Assembly (NCBI GenBank): GCA_025922875.1
Contig: JAICGZ010000003.1
Span: forward strand, 1-61,908
Direction of reading: 5' to 3'
Source: Pyrinomonadaceae bacterium
Lineage (GTDB): Bacteria; Acidobacteriota; Blastocatellia; Pyrinomonadales; Pyrinomonadaceae
Length of the DNA: 61,908 bases
Shown: positions 46,405 to 55,081 of the stretch, in pieces
How the letters are laid out: the number at the start of each line of letters is the position of its first letter
Numbering within the stretch: position 1 is the first letter of the stretch
Notes under the pieces: generated by a model
Seen by the model: only the letters and a program-made list of their open reading frames with translations
Database searches by the model: none
Told to the model about the DNA's origin: nothing
Position numbers and translations under genes: made by a program

Positions 46405-47988
46405 ATGATGGAATCGCCTGAGCCGATTCAGTGGGCTAAGGTAATTGACCACACACGCTGCATCGGCTGTCACGCATGCACTACCGCGTGCAAATCGGAA
46501 AACTTAGTGCCGCTTTCTGTCACGCGCACTTACGTCAAGCACGTCGACATCGGTGTGTTTCCACAAGCGCGACGCGCTCATCAGGTGACGCGCTGTAATC
46601 AGTGCGCCCACGCTCCGTGTGTCACCGCTTGCCCAACGACGGCGATGTTCAAGCGGGCCGACGGTATTGTCGATTTTGATAAATCGATCTGTATCGGTTG
46701 CAAGGCGTGCATGGCCGCGTGCCCTTACGACGCGATCTTCATCAACCCTGAAGACCATTCTGCTGAGAAGTGCAACTTCTGCGCGCATCGCATCGACATG
46801 CAACTCGAACCGGCGTGTGTCGTCGTTTGTCCCACGCAGGCGATTCTTGTGGGCGACATGAATAAGTCAGACTCTTACGTCGCGCAGATTATCAACCGCG
46901 ATACTGTTGTCGTGAGACGTCCTGAGAAAGAGACCTTGCCGAAACTTTTTTACAAGGGCGCTCATCAAGCCACGCTCGATCCGCTCGCCGCGAAGCGACC
47001 GGAAGGCGGTCTCTTTATGTGGAGCGAGCAACAGCATGGGACGGGCCTGGTCACTTCGGGCAATCCGAACTTCAACAACTCCTCGGCGGCAGCGTTATTG
47101 TCGTACGACGTCGCGCATTCTATTCCATGGGACTGGCGTGTGAGTCTTTACACGTGGACCAAGGGAATCGCTTCGGGTGTTTATCTCGTGGCTTGTTTGC
47201 TCGTATTGGTTGGTCTGCTCGACGTAAATAGTTCGATCTGGTTGTGGGCGACGCCGGTTATCTCAGGCGCCTTTCTCGGGATCACCGGCGGGCTGTTGCT
47301 TTGGGATCTCGAACATCCGGAACGCTTCTATCTAATCTTTACGCGAGCGCAGTGGCGCAGTTGGCTGGTGAAGGGCGCGTTTATTATCGCTGGTTACGCG
47401 GTTGTGCTCGCACTTCATTTCATCGCGAGCTGGTTTGGATCGATGTCTTTTCAATCGTGGCTGATGATCGCCGGAATCCCGTTATCTGCCTTAACGGCCG
47501 TTTACACTGCATATCTATTCGCACAGGCGAAGGCTCGCGACATGTGGCAAAATCCGCTGCTGCCGCCACATCTGTTTTTTCAGGCAGTGTTGTTGGGATC
47601 GGCAGTGCTTTTGCCGTTGATAGTATTGCTTCCAACTGCTGCGAATGAGTTCATGATCGGATTTATGCGACCGGAAACACGCTGGTTGCTATGGTCGCTG
47701 GGCCTCTCGAGCATGATTCATTTACTGATGATTTGGGGCGAAGTTTCTCTGACGCATCCGACGGCGCACGCGCGGCTCGCGATCTGGGAGATGGTGAAAG
47801 GAAGATACAAAGAGAATTTCTGGACCGGCACTATTCTGTCGCTAGTCGGTGGTCTGCTGCCTCTGCTGGCAGCGATGAACATCATTGGCATGTCTGTAGG
47901 CGTAGCCGGCGCGCCCCTCGCGCTGATCGGCTTAATGCTCTTCGAACACGCCTACGTCCAGGCCGGACAATCCGTGCCACTCGCTTGA
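46405..47988 (+). CDS. Fused [4Fe-4S] ferredoxin subunit and NrfD/PsrC membrane subunit (SoeB-SoeC-like)
   Basis: A 527-residue electron-transfer subunit of a molybdoenzyme. Residues 1-190 carry DmsB-type cluster motifs: CIGCHACTTACKSE, CNQCAHAPCVTACP, CIGCKACMAACPYD and CNFCAHRIDMQLEPACVVVCP (four clusters). After a linker, residues 240-527 are an NrfD-like quinone-reactive domain with eight or so helices (TKGIASGVYLVACLLVLVG, LLLWDLEHPERFYLIFTRAQW). In most relatives these are two genes. It pairs with the catalytic subunit at 48073 and passes electrons to quinone. ATG 46405 has a GGGAG site. Confidence 0.88.
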   Translation: MMESPEPIQWAKVIDHTRCIGCHACTTACKSENLVPLSVTRTYVKHVDIGVFPQARRAHQVTRCNQCAHAPCVTACPTTAMFKRADGIVDFDKSICIGCKACMAACPYDAIFINPEDHSAEKCNFCAHRIDMQLEPACVVVCPTQAILVGDMNKSDSYVAQIINRDTVVVRRPEKETLPKLFYKGAHQATLDPLAAKRPEGGLFMWSEQQHGTGLVTSGNPNFNNSSAAALLSYDVAHSIPWDWRVSLYTWTKGIASGVYLVACLLVLVGLLDVNSSIWLWATPVISGAFLGITGGLLLWDLEHPERFYLIFTRAQWRSWLVKGAFIIAGYAVVLALHFIASWFGSMSFQSWLMIAGIPLSALTAVYTAYLFAQAKARDMWQNPLLPPHLFFQAVLLGSAVLLPLIVLLPTAANEFMIGFMRPETRWLLWSLGLSSMIHLLMIWGEVSLTHPTAHARLAIWEMVKGRYKENFWTGTILSLVGGLLPLLAAMNIIGMSVGVAGAPLALIGLMLFEHAYVQAGQSVPLA

Positions 47989-47992
47989 ATCA

Positions 47993-48069
47993 TTGTAGGG
48001 GTGGCCCTCCGTGGCCACCCCTCGTAAGTTTTTGCCGAAGGGGGCGGCCACGGAGTGCCGCCCCTACAA
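47993..48069. repeat. Family H inverted repeat between the two Soe-like genes
   Basis: Left TTGTAGGGGTGGCCCTCC and right GGAGTGCCGCCCCTACAA are the ends of 29-base arms (47993-48021 and 48041-48069) that match about 26 of 29. It begins four bases after the stop and ends three bases before ATG 48073, so it fills the gap and could tune translation of the catalytic subunit. Confidence 0.9.
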
Positions 48070-48072
48070 AGA

Positions 48073-50919
48073 ATGAGCCAAAAAGAGACTTTCTATCCTG
48101 GTCCGAGTCGGAGTCATCTCGCGGCGTTCCCGCCAAAGGAGCGCTGGGATGATTGGACGGAGCTTGATTCGCGTGCGTGGCCGCAACGAAAGGAGCGACA
48201 CTATTCACTCGTTCCCACTACTTGCTTCAACTGCGAATCCGCCTGTGGATTGCTCGCGTACATCGATAAAGTCACGGGCGAGGTACAGAAGTTCGAGGGC
48301 AATCCCGAACATCCCGGCTCGCGCGGGCGCAACTGCGCCAAAGGTCCCGCGACACTCAACCAGGTAACAGATCCCGACCGCATTCTTTATCCACTCAAGC
48401 GCGCGGGAAAACGTGGCGAAGGAAAATGGGAACGCACAACCTGGGATGAAGCACTCGACACCCTCGCCGCGCGGATTCGCAACGCAATCATGGAAAACCG
48501 GCGGCACGAAATCATGTATCACGTGGGCCGGCCCGGTGAAGACGGCTTTACCGAACGCATCCTCGCCGCGTGGGGAATTGACGGGCACAACTCACACACG
48601 AACATCTGTTCCTCCGGCAGCCGCGAGGGTTATCAACTCTGGATGGGTCTCGACCGTCCCAGTCCGGATCATGCAAACGCGAAAGTCATACTGCTGATCA
48701 GCGCCCATCTTGAATCGGGTCATTACTTCAATCCACATGCGCAGCGCGTCATCGACGGCAAGACAAACGGCGCGAAGCTCATCGTGTTTGACACGCGACT
48801 CTCGAACACCGCCACTCACGCCGACTATTGGGTGTCGCCATATCCAGGCTCGGAAGCCGCCATCCTGCTCGCGATTGCAAACTACCTGATCCAAAACGAT
48901 CTTTACGATCGCGAGTTTGTCGAGCGATGGTGGAACTGGAAAGAGTTTCTCGCTGCTGAAAAAAGCGCAACCACGGATTTTGCGGATTTTGAAGCCCGCT
49001 TAAAACGGATCTACAGCGAGTATACTTTTGAGTTTGCGGCGAGGGAATCAGGCGTCGATGCATTAGTAATTGAAGAGATTGCGAAGCTGGTGGCTTCGGC
49101 AGGTTCGCGTTTCTCGACTCACAACTGGCGTAGCGTGGCCTCGGGAGTCAGCGGTGGTTGGACCGTTGCTCGTTGCCTCTTTATGCTGAACGCGTTGCTC
49201 GGTGCAGTAGCAACTGAAGGCGGCGTCTACCCCAACGCGTGGAACAAGTTTGTGCCGCGGCCGATGTACACGCCGCCACATCCGAAGATGTGGAACGAAA
49301 CCACGTGGCCGCGCGAGTACCCGTTGTCGATGAATGAAATGTCGTTTCTGCTGCCGCACTTCCTGAAAGACGGCCGCGCGAAACTCGACGTGTACTTCAC
49401 ACGCGTTTACAACCCTGTATGGACCAACCCGGACGGCTTTTCGTGGATCGAGATGTTGACTGATCCGGATCTCGTCGGCTGTTACGTCGCGCTCACGCCG
49501 ACGTGGAACGAAACGTCATATTACGCAGACTACGTTTTGCCCATGGGCGTGGGCTCGGAACGTCACGATCTTCACTCTTACGAAACACACGACTCGCAGT
49601 GGCTCGGTTTTCGTCAGCCGGTGATGAAAGCTGCTCGCCAACGGGCAGGTGAGACGATCGACGACACGCGCACGGTCAATCCGGGTGAAGTTTGGGAAGA
49701 GAACGAATTCTGGCTCGAGTTGACGTGGCGCATAGATCCGGATGGCAGTCTCGGTATTCGGCAATATGCCGAGTCGAAAAAACATCCGGGCACACGGCTC
49801 GGTATCGATGAGTATTACGAATGGATCTTTGATAACTCGGTTCCCGGCCTGCCCGAACGAGCAGCCGCAGAGAATTTGACCCCGCTGGAATTCATGCGTC
49901 GCTACGGCGCGTTTGAAGTGAAGCAAAAGATTGGAGCGATTTACGATGAGGCGGTCGCTCCGGAAGAACTCGAGGATCTGCACGAGGATCACTTTGGCCG
50001 CGTTTTCACGCGCGCGCCAAAACCCGCGGGGCCAAACATTGTTCCGCTGCCACTGCCGGATGGCGACAAAGAAGGCCGGCGATTAGTTGGTATCAACCTC
50101 CACGGACAAATCAAACGTGGTTTTCCAACGCCGAGTGGCAGGCTCGAGTTCTATTCTTCGACACTGGCCCATTGGGGATGGCCTGAGCTGGCGATCCCCA
50201 CTTATTTCAAAAGCCACGTTCACCCGGACAACCTCGAGGAAGGCCAGACGATCCTCATTTCAACCTTCCGCCTCGCGGTGCAGATTCACACGCGCAGCGC
50301 GAACTCCAAGTGGCTTGACGAGATTGCGCACACGAATCCACTTTGGATTCACCCGTCGCATGCGGATAAGCTCGGCGTGCGTACGGGCGATCTCGTGCGC
50401 GTCGAAACCGAGATTGGCTTTTACATTGTGCCCGTTTGGGTAACGGAAGGCATTCGACCCGGCATCGTGGCGTGTAGTCATCACATGGGTCGTTGGAAAC
50501 TGACCGACGAGGGGCAGAAACAGTTGATGGCGACGGTGAAGTTAGATCACAACGGAACTAAGTGGGGCTTGAAACGCGAGAAAGGGATCGAGCCATACAA
50601 GTCGAGTGACGCTGACACGTTGCGGATCTGGTGGAAAGATGCGGGTGTGCATCAGAACATGACTTTTCCAGTCCATCCGGATCCGATTTCCGGCATGCAT
50701 TGCTGGCACCAGGCCGTTCGCGTTCGTGCGGCTGATCCGGCCGATCGGCCCGGCGATATTTTCGTCGACACACAGAAGTCGCGGGAGGTTTACAAGAAGT
50801 GGCTGGCAATGACGCGCCCGGCCGATCAGTATTCGCCGGATGGCACCCGCCGGCCCTACTGGATGTTGCGTCCATTGAAACCAGCGCCTGAGTTTTATAA
50901 ATTGCCCGAGGAGAAATAG
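48073..50919 (+). CDS. Molybdopterin oxidoreductase catalytic subunit (SoeA/PsrA-like)
   Basis: A 948-residue Mo-bisPGD enzyme of the DMSO reductase family. N-terminal [4Fe-4S] site: TTCFNCESACG then GRNCAKG. The likely Mo ligand is the Cys of HTNICSSGSREG. Cofactor and substrate-domain motifs include ILLISAHLESGHYFNPHA, FDTRLSNTATHADYWVSPYP, HNWRSVASGVSGGW and SYYADYVLPMG; the C-terminal domain has NPLWIHPSHADKLGVRTGD. There is no Tat signal, so it should face the cytoplasm, as in SoeABC sulfite dehydrogenase and unlike Psr/Phs reductases. With the persulfide dioxygenase next door, sulfite oxidation is the best guess; polysulfide or tetrathionate chemistry is not excluded. Confidence 0.85.
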   Translation: MSQKETFYPGPSRSHLAAFPPKERWDDWTELDSRAWPQRKERHYSLVPTTCFNCESACGLLAYIDKVTGEVQKFEGNPEHPGSRGRNCAKGPATLNQVTDPDRILYPLKRAGKRGEGKWERTTWDEALDTLAARIRNAIMENRRHEIMYHVGRPGEDGFTERILAAWGIDGHNSHTNICSSGSREGYQLWMGLDRPSPDHANAKVILLISAHLESGHYFNPHAQRVIDGKTNGAKLIVFDTRLSNTATHADYWVSPYPGSEAAILLAIANYLIQNDLYDREFVERWWNWKEFLAAEKSATTDFADFEARLKRIYSEYTFEFAARESGVDALVIEEIAKLVASAGSRFSTHNWRSVASGVSGGWTVARCLFMLNALLGAVATEGGVYPNAWNKFVPRPMYTPPHPKMWNETTWPREYPLSMNEMSFLLPHFLKDGRAKLDVYFTRVYNPVWTNPDGFSWIEMLTDPDLVGCYVALTPTWNETSYYADYVLPMGVGSERHDLHSYETHDSQWLGFRQPVMKAARQRAGETIDDTRTVNPGEVWEENEFWLELTWRIDPDGSLGIRQYAESKKHPGTRLGIDEYYEWIFDNSVPGLPERAAAENLTPLEFMRRYGAFEVKQKIGAIYDEAVAPEELEDLHEDHFGRVFTRAPKPAGPNIVPLPLPDGDKEGRRLVGINLHGQIKRGFPTPSGRLEFYSSTLAHWGWPELAIPTYFKSHVHPDNLEEGQTILISTFRLAVQIHTRSANSKWLDEIAHTNPLWIHPSHADKLGVRTGDLVRVETEIGFYIVPVWVTEGIRPGIVACSHHMGRWKLTDEGQKQLMATVKLDHNGTKWGLKREKGIEPYKSSDADTLRIWWKDAGVHQNMTFPVHPDPISGMHCWHQAVRVRAADPADRPGDIFVDTQKSREVYKKWLAMTRPADQYSPDGTRRPYWMLRPLKPAPEFYKLPEEK

Positions 50920-50955
50920 GTCCTACAGGACCTAGTAGGACATATAGGACCTATG
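50917..50955. repeat. Family F repeat (AGGACCTAT words) exactly spanning stop to start
   Basis: TAGGTCCTACAGGACCTAG then TAGGACATATAGGACCTATG: the first TAG is the stop of the molybdoenzyme gene and the last ATG the start of the next gene. Inner palindromes are AGGTCCT/AGGACCT. Confidence 0.85.
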
Positions 50956-52335
50956 TTTTTTAAACAATTCTATCTCGCGTGTTTGGCTCATGCTTCTTAC
51001 CTGATCGGCTCGGACGGCGAAGCAGTTGTCGTCGATCCGCAGCGCGACGTGGACGAGTATCTCGCAGAAGCTTCAGCGCACGGGTTTCAAATCAAATATG
51101 TAATCGAAACGCACCTTCACGCCGATTTTGTCAGCGGACATCAGGAGATCGCTGCCCGGACAGGTGCGCAGATCGTCTTCGGTGAAAAAGCAGCCGCTGA
51201 ATTTGCACATCGAGCGGTGCGAGATGGTGAAGAGATCAAGATCGGCAAAGTCGTGCTGCGCTTCATCGAAACACCAGGCCACACGCCCGAAGGCATCTGC
51301 ATACTCGTAACCGACACCGAATCCCCGGACCAACCGCAAAAACTCCTAACCGGCGACACGCTTTTCATCGGCGACGTCGGACGCCCGGATCTTGCGGGCG
51401 GCAAAGGTTACACGCCGCAGATGATGGCGGAGATGATGTACGAGAGTCTTCATGGAAAACTGCTGAAACTTCCTGACGACGTTGAGGTTTATCCGGCTCA
51501 CGGCGCAGGCTCGATGTGCGGCCGTAACATGTCGAAGGAAACATCTTCAACCATTGGCGAGCAACGTAAATTCAATTACGCGCTGAAGCCGATGAGTAAA
51601 GAAGAGTTTGTGACGATGATGACCGCGGACCTTCCGGAGGCTCCGGTTTACTTTCCGAAAGATGCGGAGATCAATCGATCCGGCGCGCGCGGTCTTTACG
51701 AGTTGCAACCACCAGCGCCTTTGACGCCGCAACAGGTGCTTGAATCCAGGCAACGAGGCGACGTACTGCTAGACGTCCGTTCGGCTGCGGATTTCGGCGC
51801 CGCTCACGTGCCTGGCTCGATGAACATCGGACTCGGTGGTCAATTTGCGATGTGGGCCGGCAGCCTGATCCCGTTGAGTGCTGCCATCGTTGTGATCGCC
51901 GACACGGGCGCTCAGGTCGATGAGTCAGTAGTTCGCCTCGCGCGCGTTGGGATTGAAAACGTGAAAGGCTATCTGGACGGCGGCATTCAGAGCTGGCGCG
52001 AAGCTGGATTTCCGGTTGATTCGATCGAGCAGGTGAGTGTCGAGCAGTTGAAAGAGAAGATGGATGATAACGAGCTTCAGATTGTAGACGTGCGGCGCCC
52101 GGCTGAATACGTCAATGGACACGTGCCAGGCGCGTTTAATGCCCCACTTGCAAATCTGGATAAAAGCCTTGGTCCATTGCCACTGAAGAGAGACAAGCTA
52201 ACCGCAGTGATTTGCGCGGGCGGTTATCGATCGAGCGCGGCGGCTAGTTTGTTACAGCAGCAGGGCTTTTCAAACCTCCTCAACGTGTCCGGTGGGACAG
52301 GGGCATGGATCAACGCCGGCTATCCCGTAGAATAA
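50953..52335 (+). CDS. Persulfide dioxygenase-like MBL-fold protein with two rhodanese domains
   Basis: A 460-residue cytosolic protein. Residues 1-240 are an ETHE1-type metallo-beta-lactamase domain: ETHLHADFVSGHQEI, IETPGHTPEG, LLTGDTLFIGDVGRPDL and VYPAHGAGSMCGRNMS. Two rhodanese domains follow. The first (about 265-355) lacks the active Cys (VVIADTGAQVDE). The second (about 365-460) has VICAGGYRSSAAA with Cys. ETHE1-type enzymes oxidise glutathione persulfide to sulfite; the active rhodanese would feed or drain persulfide. It lies 33 bases after the Soe-like catalytic gene, separated by a family F repeat. Together they suggest persulfide to sulfite to sulfate. Confidence 0.9.
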   Translation: MFFKQFYLACLAHASYLIGSDGEAVVVDPQRDVDEYLAEASAHGFQIKYVIETHLHADFVSGHQEIAARTGAQIVFGEKAAAEFAHRAVRDGEEIKIGKVVLRFIETPGHTPEGICILVTDTESPDQPQKLLTGDTLFIGDVGRPDLAGGKGYTPQMMAEMMYESLHGKLLKLPDDVEVYPAHGAGSMCGRNMSKETSSTIGEQRKFNYALKPMSKEEFVTMMTADLPEAPVYFPKDAEINRSGARGLYELQPPAPLTPQQVLESRQRGDVLLDVRSAADFGAAHVPGSMNIGLGGQFAMWAGSLIPLSAAIVVIADTGAQVDESVVRLARVGIENVKGYLDGGIQSWREAGFPVDSIEQVSVEQLKEKMDDNELQIVDVRRPAEYVNGHVPGAFNAPLANLDKSLGPLPLKRDKLTAVICAGGYRSSAAASLLQQQGFSNLLNVSGGTGAWINAGYPVE

Positions 52336-52465
52336 ATCGACCGGATACAGAGCTTACCGGAGGCGTGCAGTTATCGATCCGCTCACTTTCAAACTCCTGA
52401 TCGCTATCGGCATCATCGTAGTTGCCACTGTTCACGGTTACGGCGCGGCGTGGCTGGCCATCTGG

Positions 52466-53974
52466 ATGCTCTTCCATCCATACCAATCAGTTAAACTTTT
52501 CGGCATCACCATCTGGCCCCAGGGGATGATTCCCCGTCATCGTGAAAAGTTGGCCCAATCGATCGGCAACGCTGTCGGCAACGAACTCGTTTCACAACAA
52601 ACCGTCTTCGACGCATTGTTTGAAACCAGTTTCTTTCAACGCAAAGTGGAAGACTTCGTCGGCAGTTACACGAACGATCTGCTCGCACGCGTCTACCCGT
52701 CGTTTATTGACGCCCTGCCTTCGCAGGCGCGCGCGCCGATCCTCGATACCATCTCGGCCCTCCAGTACCGGCTTGCCGAATACATTGCCGAGATGTTGAA
52801 GAGTGAGGAAACGGCGGAAGCGATTCAACAGTTCGTCGATAAGCAAGTCAATGAGTTACTCGAACGTCGTTTAGGCGACATGGTCAGCGATCATTCTCTC
52901 GATCGTGCGCTCGACTTTGTCCAGCAAGGCCTGCAGCGACTCATCGCCACTGAGGGTTTTGAAATAAAAGTTCGCGACTTTGTCTCCGGGCGTTTAGACG
53001 AGCTGGCTCACTGCAATGCAACGCTCGCTGAGACGATCAGACCTGAAACAATCGCCTTTATCAAAGACCGGATCGATCAGCAGGTACCTCCAATCGTTCA
53101 TCACCTCGCTGAGATCGCCACCAGCCAATCGACGCGAAAACAGATCGGTGCTTTGATAAAACTGGAGGTGGACCAGTACTACGAACAACTCTCGCTCTTT
53201 AAGAAGATCTTTATTTCTCGAGAACGAATCCACCGCGAAGTTGACGAGCTGGTTAACAAGACCCTGCCCAGACGCGTCGAGGAGTACTTGCGCGGTCCTG
53301 CCTTCGAACAGGAAGCCGAAGCCTTTTTGGACGCAACTATCGACAACGTGATGGCGCGCCCACTCGACGAACTCATCGGGCAATTGGATGCCCTGAGGTT
53401 CGAAGATCTGAAGGCGCAGATAAGCGATCGTCTCGTCGAGATCCTTCGCAGCGAAGCCTTGTCGACTTCAGTGTCCATCCACTTCTCTGACGCGATGGAT
53501 CGTCTGCGTCCGCAAACACTCGGTTCCGTAATGCAGCAGCTCGATTCAAACTCCGCCACTCATGCGAAGGGCTTTTTGACAAAGAGCCTGCTTAGCCTGC
53601 TTTCGCGTGAAGACACCGCGCGTACCATCAACGCGATCCTGAGTGCGCAGATCGAACGCCTGCTGATAGCGCCGATTGGCCGGCTCGGCGATCATGTTTC
53701 TCAGGGCGCGATGGAGCGGGCAAGTTCGGCGTTGGTAGAGCGGATCACATTTGCGGCCCGCGAGCGTTTGCCGGTGACGATAGCTGAATTTGACGTGGGC
53801 GGGCTGGTGCGGAAGAAGGTATCTGACTATCCTTTGGAAAAGCTCGAGGAGCTCGTGCTTTCAGTCGCGCAACACCATCTTAAAACCATCGAACTCTTCG
53901 GCGCAGTAATCGGTTTTTTTATCGGCGTCGGCCAGGCAATCTATTTTTGGTTTACTTACGAGCCCGGCAGGTAA
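52466..53974 (+). CDS. DUF445 family membrane protein (true start probably further upstream)
   Basis: A protein of at least 502 residues. MLFHPYQSVKLFGITIWPQG and MIPRHREKLAQSIGNAVG match the DUF445 family, then come long amphipathic helices and a C-terminal membrane helix (LFGAVIGFFIGVGQAIYFWF). The family normally starts with a membrane helix before MLFHP. That helix is present in frame upstream (DPLTFKLLIAIGIIVVATVH, from about 52376), but no ATG, GTG or TTG opens it. A GGAGG site at 52359-52363 lies six bases before GTT and nine before ATC. Either initiation is unusual or the base calls are off. The function is unknown, probably envelope related. Confidence 0.8.
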   Translation: MLFHPYQSVKLFGITIWPQGMIPRHREKLAQSIGNAVGNELVSQQTVFDALFETSFFQRKVEDFVGSYTNDLLARVYPSFIDALPSQARAPILDTISALQYRLAEYIAEMLKSEETAEAIQQFVDKQVNELLERRLGDMVSDHSLDRALDFVQQGLQRLIATEGFEIKVRDFVSGRLDELAHCNATLAETIRPETIAFIKDRIDQQVPPIVHHLAEIATSQSTRKQIGALIKLEVDQYYEQLSLFKKIFISRERIHREVDELVNKTLPRRVEEYLRGPAFEQEAEAFLDATIDNVMARPLDELIGQLDALRFEDLKAQISDRLVEILRSEALSTSVSIHFSDAMDRLRPQTLGSVMQQLDSNSATHAKGFLTKSLLSLLSREDTARTINAILSAQIERLLIAPIGRLGDHVSQGAMERASSALVERITFAARERLPVTIAEFDVGGLVRKKVSDYPLEKLEELVLSVAQHHLKTIELFGAVIGFFIGVGQAIYFWFTYEPGR

Positions 53975-53978
53975 TTTG

Positions 53979-54010
53979 GGCCGCAGCTGAACGCGGATGA
54001 AACGCTGATG
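53979..54010. repeat. Degenerate family A half element
   Basis: GGCCGCAGCTGAACGCGGAT then GAAACGCTGATG resemble ACGGAT/GCAGAT words in direct order, with no opposing arm, just after the DUF445 stop. A short AAAGAGATTAAAAAGAGA tract follows. Confidence 0.3.
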
Positions 54011-54115
54011 AAAAGGAGACTTAAAGAGATTAAAAAGAGAATCGCTCTTTCCGTTTGACATTACACTCACTCGTGAATAACTATTTGCCATCATCGAAAG
54101 GAGCTTACGTCCCCA

Positions 54116-54415
54116 ATGACCTACGTAGTTGTTGAATTATGCGTCGATTGCAAGTACACCGACTGCGCAGCTGTTTGTCCTGTTGAAGCATTTCATGAAT
54201 TACCGGATCGCCTTTACATCAATGCCGACACCTGCATCGATTGCGATGCCTGTGTTCCGGAATGTCCCGTGGAAGCAATTTTTGCCGATACTAACGTGCC
54301 TGAGAACTATGCTCACTGGACCCAGATCAACATAGACGAAGCTCCGAAGTATCCGATTATCAGCCAGAAAATTCCCGCCCTGCACGGACCGACTTGTACT
54401 GGCCCGGAAGAGTGA
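54116..54415 (+). CDS. fdxA: 7Fe-type bacterial ferredoxin (FdxA)
   Basis: A 99-residue ferredoxin. The [3Fe-4S] site has CVDCKYTDCAAVCPV, where the second Cys region is altered as in 7Fe types. The [4Fe-4S] site is CIDCDACVPECPV. The C-terminal extension NYAHWTQINIDEAPKYPIIS is usual for FdxA of about 100-115 residues. It is a cytoplasmic low-potential electron carrier, a possible acceptor for KorAB. GAAAGGAG precedes the ATG, with a long spacing of about 12 bases. Confidence 0.92.
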   Translation: MTYVVVELCVDCKYTDCAAVCPVEAFHELPDRLYINADTCIDCDACVPECPVEAIFADTNVPENYAHWTQINIDEAPKYPIISQKIPALHGPTCTGPEE

Positions 54416-54439
54416 CGGGCGCACAGCCGCAATAAAGTA

Positions 54440-54511
54440 GTTCCCGCAAAGGCGCAAAGGTGCAAAGAGAAATTTAAGTAGACTTTGCTTCTTTGCGCCT
54501 TTGCGGGAAAC
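54440..54511. repeat. Family B inverted repeat (GGCGCAAA words), copy 3
   Basis: Left GTTCCCGCAAAGGCGCAAAG (54440 on) and right CTTTGCGCCTTTGCGGGAAA match nearly perfectly. It lies 24 bases after the fdxA stop and ends about 22 bases before the next start. Confidence 0.88.
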
Positions 54512-54533
54512 TTGTCACAAGGAAGTAAGGTCA

Positions 54534-55073
54534 TTGAGAGCAGCGTTAATCCTCATACTCGTCTTTGGCATCAACGCCTTCGCCCAATCCGGCAGGCGCA
54601 CGAAAGCGGTTAGCGCTCCAACGCCGTCTCCGGCACCCGAAGCACAGCCTTCGCCGACTCCCTCGTTGCCGCCGCGATCGCAAGTGACTGCCGAGATAGA
54701 CCAGGACTATCGCTGCACTGAAGACGGCACACTCGCACATCTCCTCGATCAAGACGTAGCAGGCGGGTTCTCCCCGAAGGAAGTTGACGTGAAAGCACAG
54801 GTCACAGCCAAACCCGAGGCCGCTTACACACGCGAAGCTCGCCGCGTCGGTGTCCAGGGAAACGTAATTCTCAGGGTGTTGCTGCTGGCAAACGGAAAGC
54901 TGGATCGCGTGAGAGTAGTCAGGAGACTTCCCTACGGTTTAACTGAGAACGCCATTCGCGCTGCTTGCGAGATCAAATTCAAGCCGGCGATGAAGGCCGG
55001 CAAGGAAGTGTCCCAGTGGGTAACGCTTGAATACGCCTTCCGGCTCGCAAACTCCTCCATCTTTGGACCATAA
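54534..55073 (+). CDS. TonB C-terminal domain protein, secreted
   Basis: A 179-residue periplasmic protein. The signal peptide RAALILILVFGINAFAQ is followed by a Pro/Ser/Thr-rich linker (about 20-52) and a short helical region. Residues 85-175 are a TonB-C fold: KPEAAYTREARRVGVQGNVI, VLLLANGKLDRVRVVR, LPYGLTENAIRAACEIKFKPA and VTLEYAFRL. It has no N-terminal membrane anchor like true TonB, so it is probably an accessory protein. The start is TTG 54534 (AAGGTCA upstream); the longer frame to 54501 lies in repeat sequence. Confidence 0.85.
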   Translation: MRAALILILVFGINAFAQSGRRTKAVSAPTPSPAPEAQPSPTPSLPPRSQVTAEIDQDYRCTEDGTLAHLLDQDVAGGFSPKEVDVKAQVTAKPEAAYTREARRVGVQGNVILRVLLLANGKLDRVRVVRRLPYGLTENAIRAACEIKFKPAMKAGKEVSQWVTLEYAFRLANSSIFGP

Positions 55074-55081
55074 AAATAATT

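Noticed and set aside
48972-48995. ACCACGGATTTTGCGGATTT inside the Soe-like catalytic gene as a family A insertion
   Set aside because: There is no opposing arm and the encoded TTDFADFEARL fits an amphipathic helix; chance similarity is likely.
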